Positions 56,776 through 64,000 of a stretch of 64,000 nt of DNA are shown here, piece by piece. The notes under the pieces were generated by a model that saw nothing but the letters and a program-made list of their open reading frames with translations, had not been told where the DNA came from and made no database searches. The DNA is from Nemophila menziesii (taxonomy: Eukaryota > Streptophyta > Magnoliopsida > Boraginales > Hydrophyllaceae): the NCBI GenBank assembly GCA_029959085.1, contig JARWIR010000008.1:2666001-2730000 (forward strand). Direction: 5' to 3'. Position 1 is the stretch's first letter, and each line of letters starts with the position of its first letter. Position numbers and translations under genes: made by a program.

Positions 56776-57589
56776 ACCTACAATTTATCACAACAAATGA
56801 AATAGTTATATAAAGAATACTAAATCCAATTATTACTAAAAAACCATTGACAGACTAAAAATCCCATCATCATACTTCATCCCATCAACAATGTTTAATC
56901 CCATCAAAAATTTGTTAATCCCTTCATGGAGGAAACACTAAATACCTGAAGTAATCGTATCCACTACGTTTTAGACTAATTAGCAGTGAAACAAACACGT
57001 AATCATTAAAATCCCATCAATATACATAATGTTTAATCGCATAATTTAAATAAAAATATGATAAAAATCGATGGGATTATGCAGTAAACATAACACGCTA
57101 GCTGTTAGAAGATTTTTGGGATTATGCAGTAAACATAAACCCTAAAAAAGTAAATGGTAACAAAAATTGAAAAAATTAACTTCAAAAACATTAATTTGAA
57201 TCAGTCTCATCACTTTGATGAGTACAATTAAAACTCTATAAACAAGAATGTGAAAAAAACAGAAGAAATCAAATTAATCGATACTGTTAAATTGTAAATT
57301 AAAAATGAAACACATCAAAAGATTCAGATTTCTTACCTTTTATGATTCCGATTTTGTTTGATGGGATGATATGGATGAAGCTTCAAATACGGATCTATGC
57401 TTCATGATTTTTCAATACTCTTGTATTTATAATTGTTCATCTTTGCGTGATTTTTTGTGATTCCGCATCGATCCGTAACGTATGTGACTTTCTTGTAAAA
57501 ATGTAACATATGTGGGCAACAATTTTATGATTTTCTGCGATTTGACCAACATTTTTATGATTTGCGTGAGTATCAAAGAGAGATAGAGA
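56776..57589 (-). other. Leader region of the coiled-coil gene
   Basis: It holds the putative leader exon (57338-57430) and its intron. The leader contains a short ATG frame of about 21 codons (MKHRSVFEASS). Scattered AATCCCATCA motifs lie in the intron. Confidence 0.4.
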
Positions 57590-57828
57590 TAGAAGAGAGA
57601 GAAGCGATAGAGAGAGAATAGATAGAGAGAGAGAGAGTATTGTGTGAAAAATGTGTAGTGTGTGTAAAATAAGTAATCTGATTGAAATGTTATGTTTTAT
57701 CTTTTATTTTTTATTTTTCTTTTGTTAATTGTACTTTAAGGGTAAATAAGTAATCTAGTTCTAATTAATTAGATGATGATTCTTTGGGGCAAGAATAATA
57801 TTAGTTTGATTTTTTGGGGCATTGACCC
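57590..57828 (-). repeat. Right terminal inverted repeat of the MULE
   Basis: Reversed, it begins GGGTCAATGCCCC and ends in a CT-rich tract (plus strand GAGAGATAGAG...), mirroring the left end. It may promote the minus-strand coiled-coil gene. Confidence 0.7.
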
Positions 57829-57837
57829 TAATTTAAT

Positions 57838-58530
57838 TGCTAATGAATTAACTAGATGTGTCTAACAATTATTATTACTTATTCATTTTGACATAAATTT
57901 TTTGTATTTATTTGTTTCTTTTTTCTTTTTTCAGTCATACGGGATTTCTCTCACGTCCGTCATAAATATTCCTCATAACCCATCTCACATCTCTCATAAA
58001 TATTCCTCATAACACATCTATGCTACCCTAGTAAGTACTCCCCATAAGCTATATGACAGATCACATATTCCACTATGTCTTTAATTTTAATCTTGTCTAG
58101 ATTTTAATCCTGCATTCAGTAATCAATATGCGCATATATTTTACTCATTATAAATATGGTCTATCTTGAACTTCGTGAGTTTACATTGTATTTCACTAAC
58201 ATCGCAATTCTTCTAAATCCGTCTCAATACTCAACCTAGAGAAAATTTACTACTTTATCATCCCAAGACTAAAATGAAGAGAACATGACTCAGACGTGAC
58301 TGTTGATTCCACCATAGAAGACCTAGCAAAGCCACAAACCCGTATTGTTAGAGAAAGTGGAGTTATATCTACAACATTGATATAAATAAAGCTTAATCCT
58401 CACAACCAGTTTTATCCATTATACAAAGCAATTTTTTGTTGAAACTACCACTCCACGATCGATCTCTTTACCCCCGCATGAACAAACATCTGTGCTAAAT
58501 TAATATCTCATATTTTGTGATAGATTAAAA
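57838..58530. other. Intergenic, no gene recognised
   Basis: AT-rich. Short repeats CTCATAAATATTCCTCATAAC near 57960-58010. Nothing else is seen. Confidence 0.4.
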
Positions 58531-59050
58531 CATTCTCGAGACATCATTTGATAGCGTTTTAGTGCTTAAATGCGAGATTTATCACTTATATTTGATATAT
58601 TTTAATTTAGTGGTTTAATCTTGGATAATTATATGTTTGAAGCATTATTTAGGAAATTTGTGTGTTAAGTGTGAAAAACCTAGTTACATGGATAGTATTA
58701 GAGCTTAAGATGAATCCAAGAATTCGAAAACTGAAGAAGAAACCCAAATCAAGTCACAAAAGGAGCCAAGAAGTACAGCTAAAACTTAACAAAAAGTCTC
58801 GAAAAAATACATCCATCGACTTGCAGAAATCATAACAAATAATTTGTAATTAATTAGATCATAAAATTACATAGAAGATAGTCTGGGATTCTAGTACACG
58901 TGGTAAAAAGGGCATCCAATTTCGATTTAAGACGTGAATGTTATGCCATTTTACTGAAAAGACCCAAAGCTGTTAGAAGAGTCTACTATGCCATTTTTTA
59001 CTCACTTAAGTTGGCTTAAATGAGATAAAACCTTTTTTTGGATCCTATAT
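58531..59050 (+). repeat. Possible partial LTR of another Ty3 element
   Basis: GAGACATCATTTGATAGCGT followed by a long noncoding AT-rich sequence resembles the start of Athila-type LTRs (compare GAGACATCATTTTTAGTG in family A). Element E inserted at its right edge. No partner LTR is in the window. Confidence 0.35.
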
Positions 59051-62000
59051 TGGTGGGGCCTAGGGTGTGATAAAATAAGATATAAATAAAGTGCAAATAA
59101 CACCCTAAAGCTACACGGTTCTGCAAGTATACAGATCGTATGCAAGTTTTAGTTAAATAATTAAGATTCGTTCCGCAAAGACTACGAAGGTTAGAAAAAA
59201 CTTATGCAAGAATCAAGTGCAAGAAATTAACGCTGGAACAACTAAACGCAAATAAAAGTAAAGACAAATAGATGTTTGTTTGATTTTCTAATTAACTGAT
59301 GTCTCCTTAAATGTTCTTATTTTCGACCCTTAGGAGACATCATTTTTGGTGTTTATTTAATCAATTTGATAGACTTTTGGACTAAATATGCAATAATATG
59401 ATTTTCCTCTTTTATTTCTAGCATTTTTGATTTATTAAGCTTTTGCGCATAATATTGGTATTTTTAGTGTAAAGTTTACAGGTTTTAGATGTTAGCTAGA
59501 AGAGGAATCCGAGAAGAAAGTCAAAGATCAAGAGATAGAGTCAAGACTTGAAGATAAATCCCCAAGATATTATTTTTAGAGCTGAAAATCCATTTTCCAG
59601 GCTATAGATTGCTGATTTCGAGGTGCTTAAGCGATGATTTAGCCGCTGACCTTTGAAGAGAAAACGCTCCCTATTGAGTTACGGAACTTTAGCAACTGGA
59701 ATGAGGTCAATCGGAGTCATAACGAATCGGGAAAAGCCGTTTTAGTGAAGGTATATCAGCAGTTACGGGATTTTGGGCTAAGTTAGTGGACTTGGGCCTT
59801 TTATATTTCATTTAATTAAAAGCCTAGGTCCAAGTCCGAATTTGCACATATAAAAGGAGGTCTGGACTTCTATTTTTCATACAATTCACATTCTACAAGA
59901 TTAAACACCAGAGAGAAGCAACAGAAGGAAGAAAGAAGAAGCTACAAGAGCTGGAGAGGGTCTATATCTCCGTTCGTAGTCATTCCTATTCCGGAAATTA
60001 GGTTTTTCTTATCTTTAATTTTGTAATCAAATATGAATTCCTTTATATTTAATTTAGTTTTTCATTTTAATATGAGCTAAACAATTCATAGTGCTTGAGA
60101 ACAATTAATGGGTGAATCCCAATCTTATTGAATTACGAATGTTGAATTTGGGTTACTGTTAAATTAAATTAAATTAGGTCTTTTACTCTTTTCAATAAAT
60201 TGATATTATTTACTGTTTTTGGAGTAGCTAACTAAGAACAGGTGTTAGTATCTAGGCTATTCCAATTAGTGGCGATTGGATCATCCTGACGGAGGGTTTA
60301 GGTATGGAAATATTTATTTAATCTAAAATAGAAGCTATTGATTCTGACGAACTTAGCTAATTTTAGGGCCAATGAGGTAATAAAACTTAATCATCCAAAA
60401 GTGGATCATATTTACCCTGACGGGACTAGTGACACTCTAGGATCGCCTTATAGTCCACCCTGACGGGGGTATAAGGAATTTAGAATCCCGACCATTGTAA
60501 TTGACCAATTTAGCCCTTAAACAACATAAGTTAGGAAATAGGATTGGGAGGATCCTTGCGTTCTCAAGTGCTACTTCTCATACTGCGTTTTACATCATCT
60601 TACTTGCGTCTTAGCTTTTATTTGCATTTTAATATTTGTCTTTCATTTACTTAGCATTAATACAAAACCAAACAAAAATATTTTATTTACTTGTTTTCAT
60701 AAGTGCAATCAATCATTAATAGATAAGCATTGTAGTCAACCATCCCGTCCTTGGAACGAATCTGTTTTATCAATTATACTACTTGGGACAACCGTACACT
60801 TGCGGTTGTGGTTCGATTATTTATTGCATTTATTTTAGAACACACAAAGGACCACCATTAACCTAATTTAAAACTAAGAATTTAAAAGACAGAAAATAAA
60901 TACGAAAGAGAGTAATATGAGAATATAGCTCGAGTTATAACATGTAATCCCCACTAGTTTTGCCGTTCTAAACATGTAAGGGTGAATTATGTAGTATTTC
61001 GGTTCCAATTCGCTATCGGTAGTTTAAAATAGGATTTACCTGTGTCAATAAGGCTTCCTAAGCAATCTTTTCCTGTAATTGGTAAATAGTCACAAGAACT
61101 AAATCATAGTGATTATCTAGTTAAGTTGATTTGTCAGATCTAAACCGAATACTAGACGTTATGTGCTAAACATGCAATTAAACACCGTTGTCAATGGTGA
61201 CCTAATTACTAGATGGTAATTCTAAATGGCTGCAGTCCACAAGAACACAGAATATAAATCCAAACACATAAACAGAGAATAAAAACTATAATTCAATTTA
61301 AAACATTAAGTTCCCAAATTAGATAGATGTCAATCAAAACTAGGGTTCATACATATATGCTAAACTCAAGTTAAAGAAATTTAGTTCATGCAAGAAAAGA
61401 AAGAAATTACAAAATTAAAGGTAGAAGAAGACATTGTTGATGAACAGCTCCTTCCAGCCTTCTCTCTTATGTTGTAAGCTTCCTCTTGGTTTAAGGTTTC
61501 ACCAAGGATGATTTAAGAGTGTTAAGAGGCTATATTTATAGTGTATAGGTTGACCTAATTCGTTTCTTTAGAGATAAGTTAAGTAATGGACTCCTAGCCC
61601 AACTCAAATTCGTTTGGAAATAAAGATAAACACTGCTAGACTGTTTTGAGTATATCTTCTTCGTTATTGGTCGGTTTTTGCTCCATAATATACCAAAAGA
61701 ATCGTAACAGAATTATCTATGTCCATATGAAAGGAATCTTCCAAAATCGGCTTCCTTGTAGGAGTAATCATCACTTCTTTAGGCGTGTGCTGCAGAATCC
61801 CAGAATTAGGCAGCTTTTCCTTTTCCTAATTTTTAGCCTTTGTTTCCTTATCTCCAATTTCCATGTAAATCTCTTTCCATAAGTTGTAGTCTTTGACTTG
61901 GACTCTAATTAATCTCCATAATTATCTTTAAAGCTTCACACTAAATAAACAATTAAACCCAATATGCTCTAAAAAAATATTATGTTACTAAATCAAGACC

Positions 62001-62110
62001 CAAAATAGGAAAGTGCACTACACTAAGCTAAAATCAACCTATAAACTAATAAATAAGCCTAAAATGATGTCTCAGAAGTATATTTTATTATCACAAATGA
62101 GGAGACATCA
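59051..62110 (-). repeat. 3' LTR of Athila-like element E, split by a solo LTR
   Basis: On the element strand it ends GGCCCCACCA at 59051 and starts TGATGTCTCC at 62110. It aligns with the family A LTR, but is clearly diverged. A family B solo LTR lies inside it (59296-60857). Without that insert the LTR is about 1.5 kb. Confidence 0.85.
59296..60857 (+). mobile_element. Solo LTR of family B
   Basis: It runs TGATGTCTCC to GGACCACCA (1562 bp) and aligns end to end with the LTRs of element B. It is flanked by the perfect 5-bp duplication TTAAC (59291-59295 and 60858-60862). No internal sequence is present, so it is the product of recombination between the two LTRs of a former full element. Confidence 0.95.
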
Positions 62111-62534
62111 AGACCCCCAACTCAAAGTTGTATCGTCCCGATACAATAAAAGTAAAGAACAGAAGGGTAGTCAAATAAACAAGAAGAAGAAGTCGGAGGA
62201 GAATAAGAACTAAACATAATGAATGATCCTAGAGCATAAATATCTAAAAAGTCTCATGTAGTAATGCTCAAGAAATAATGCACGAATATACTTAATATCA
62301 TTGACCTAATAAATTCATGCTCAAAATAGGTACTATCAAAATATTCTATGCCTTAATTCAACCTAAATTTTTTAAATTTTATGCAAAAACGAAAAGAAGA
62401 TGAGGACAACGAATCCCCACCCCCAACTCAAAAGTGAGCCGTGTCCCCACGACTCGAAAAAGACTCAGAAATGGAATAAAATTTAAAATTAAAACTAACT
62501 AAACTACCTAATGCATACAAGCTAATAAGAAAAA
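62111..62534 (-). promoter_or_regulatory. 3' noncoding region of element E
   Basis: Shorter than in A and B. It keeps hairpin 2 (62128-62146), the polypurine tract next to the LTR (plus strand ACCCCCAACTCAAAG), hairpin 1 (62436-62455, with a T-G pair in the stem) and a TTTGAGTTGGGGG motif beside it. The middle part found in A and B is missing. Confidence 0.7.
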
Positions 62535-62805
62535 TTAGAATGACTTACCTGGCTGGCCAAAGAGATCCATTATATCCTCATCCGCATCCGAAGCTGAAGG
62601 ATCAGAATAATCATCAATATGCTTTTCCAAGGTCAAATCTTCTATCTGTGATTCCAACTGTATGACTTCTGTCCAAAGTTCTCTGTTATCTTCTTGTAAT
62701 CTTTCGATATCGTTCTGTAACTTGAGAGCCCAAGGAGGAAGATCATAAACAAAATTATCAAGTTGCTCTTGAAAACCTGCTGTTGTGCTGCCACCCTATG
62801 TTGCT
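62535..62805 (-). pseudogene. C-terminal remnant of the third ORF of element E
   Basis: A minus-strand frame reads a coiled-coil-like stretch (LQNDIERLQEDNRELWTEVI, then QLESQIEDL), then an acidic tail ending EDIMDLFGQPGKSF and TAA at 62535-62537. Its place, right after hairpin 1, is that of the third ORF in A and B, whose C-termini are also coiled-coil-like. The upstream part is replaced by other sequence at about 62810. Confidence 0.55.
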
Positions 62806-63184
62806 TGATTTTTTTTGTTTTAAGAACCAGAGGTGTAGTCGGGGAAGAAGAAGAAGAACGGGGAAGAAGAAGAAGGGGGGGGGGAGGTAGGGGTGCGGTG
62901 GGGTTGGGGGGTTATTTTATTATTTATATTTAATATTATAAAAACTATATAAAATTTCTTTATTACCCTTGTTTTAACTTAATTAAACACTTAATTAGTA
63001 TTAAGATTAAAAAAAAATTGTGACATGAAATTTCCACGTCGGATTTAATGGAGAAAATGGACGGAAAACGCACTCAGGGGGTAACGGGTCACAAAAGTAA
63101 ATCTTAGGGGGCAACGAGGCGCATTTTAAGACTTAGGGGGCAACCTGTCAATCGCGTATAAACCCAGGGGACAAAAGTGTCATT
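62806..63184 (-). mobile_element. Probable end of another Mutator-like element
   Basis: Read on the minus strand from 63184, the sequence GTAAATGACACTTTTGTCCC followed by repeated GTTGCCCCCTAAG phrases resembles common plant MULE termini. It meets the FDM-like duplicate exactly where that copy loses homology with 48395. A GAAGAAGAA/G-rich patch lies at 62840-62915. The other end was not found. Confidence 0.45.
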
Positions 63185-64000
63185 TACTATAATTAATTTC
63201 TTTGTTAAGGAGGGATTCACAAACCAAATTTCTGAATATAATGAAATAATGCATAACTGCAAGCAATTAACAAAGAAAATAAATGAGCCGAAGTACATGA
63301 ACAATAGTCTCCACTGGACATAATTTAGCAAAAAGGAAAAAACAGATTGCAAAATTAGGCTTCATAATAGATAACGGGTAAATCCAGTAGCACTAGTTTA
63401 CCAAAAAGAGCTAGTTATTAAGTTCTTCACAATAACCTAAGATGGAAAGTGAGGGTGAGCTAATGTAGTTAAATGATTGATTAATTCCTACAAAAAAAGT
63501 GAAATAAAGATTTTGAATGAGTAAAGATTCATGCTCAAGAAATAAAATAGATTTCGATATTAATTTTAAAGTACCTCTTTATGTCTAGCGCTTGAGCAAT
63601 TTCAATTGCTTGAATAATTGATTACTTCCATCAAAGTGGCTTTTCTATTTTCTTTAAAGTCCTAAAGCTCTGAAATTTAGTATCCGCCACTGGATTGTAT
63701 TATTCAACCTCCTTTAAAGCAGTAGTTACTGAAATATAAACATTACCCCATTTCTCTTTAAGCCTTTGTAAAGACTTATCATCCTCGTTCAATAATTTCT
63801 GCAATTAATATTCAACCTAATTATTATAAGCATTGCAAGCCAAAAGAGAATTAATTACTAATTACCTCAAAGTTTCTCTCATCAATTTGGATTGTCTTAA
63901 AGGGATGCCACTCACTGTCCTGTCCTTAATCTTCTCCTGCCACAAAGAACACATTTCCAAGACCTTAATTTTGGATTATTTAAGGGAAAACCTCTCTTCA
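63185..64000 (-). pseudogene. Second copy of the FDM/IDN2-like (XH) fragment
   Basis: Closely similar to 48395-49200, starting at AATTAATTTCTTTG. It contains the same XH exons (LNEDDKSLQRLKEKWGNVY, EWHPFKTIQIDERNFE) and the intron between them, with small differences such as a 5-bp duplication in the CACTGTCCTGTCC region near 63915. It runs off the window edge. Confidence 0.78.

Larger units (their letters stand above)
51714..57828. mobile_element. Mutator-like element carrying host gene fragments (Pack-MULE)
   Basis: The 6.1-kb element has the perfect 9-bp duplication TAATTTAAT at 51705-51713 and 57829-57837. Its ends read GGGAAAATGCCC (left) and, reversed, GGGTCAATGCCC (right). Similarity continues inward as an imperfect inverted repeat (AAAATCAAA, then GCCCAA and CATCAT blocks, then CTCTCT tracts) over roughly 200 bp. 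The 9-bp duplication and GGG ends are hallmarks of Mutator elements. No transposase is seen, so it would need one in trans. Cargo: CPL-like phosphatase exons, a minisatellite, a PPR fragment, a TCCCATCA array and a spliced coiled-coil gene. Confidence 0.85.

Overview
The window looks like gene-poor, repeat-dense plant nuclear DNA, probably from a eudicot. It is AT-rich. It carries Athila-type Ty3 elements primed by tRNA-Asp, Ty1/copia elements primed by initiator tRNA-Met, a plant LINE with an RNase H domain, and a Mutator-like element holding plant gene fragments with introns. I see no intact ordinary cellular gene. The species cannot be named from the sequence alone.

Layout. 1-2893: 3' end of a Ty3/Athila-like element (A2, + strand) inserted in the ORF2 of a decayed LINE (2894-5952). 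7.2-7.8 kb: F-box/LRR (FBD-type) pseudogene. 8.7-11.6 kb: decayed copia pol (- strand) holding a GCCTAGGCG-rich MITE-like insert. 11603-14990: 5' LTR, primer-binding site and broken gag of another A-family Ty3 element (C). 15.0-15.7 kb: one end of a CACTA-like transposon.

16.6-47.5 kb is a four-level nest. A DNA transposon with GCGTC subterminal repeats contains a 4.4-kb copia element (D, TSD GATTG, 19006-46125). D contains a Ty3 element (A, TSD TATGG, 20602-43350). A contains a complete Ty3 element (B, TSD CCCCA, 27672-40488). LTR divergence counted by eye is about 2.8% for D, about 1.8% for A and about 0.3% for B, which fits the nesting order.

Element B has an open 1877-codon Gag-Pol frame and a 438-codon third ORF, so it is the likely autonomous member. 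Element A keeps Gag, protease, an integrase tail and the third ORF, but has no reverse transcriptase, RNase H or integrase core. A and B have different LTR bodies. They share LTR tips, the primer-binding site and a structured 3' noncoding region with hairpins and repeated polypurine-like motifs.

48.4-49.7 kb is an FDM/IDN2-like (XH-domain) pseudogene, and part of it recurs at 63.2-64.0 kb. 51714-57828 is a Mutator-like element with matching ends and a perfect 9-bp target duplication. It carries exons of an FCP1/CPL-type RNA polymerase II CTD phosphatase, a PPR fragment, a 1.5-kb TCCCATCA-rich array and a small spliced coiled-coil gene, with no transposase seen (a Pack-MULE). 59.1-62.8 kb is the 3' end of a further Athila-like element (E), whose LTR holds a solo LTR of family B. 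The parts do not form a pathway. The links are between mobile elements: B-type machinery may mobilise A-type elements, and the Pack-MULE has captured host exons.
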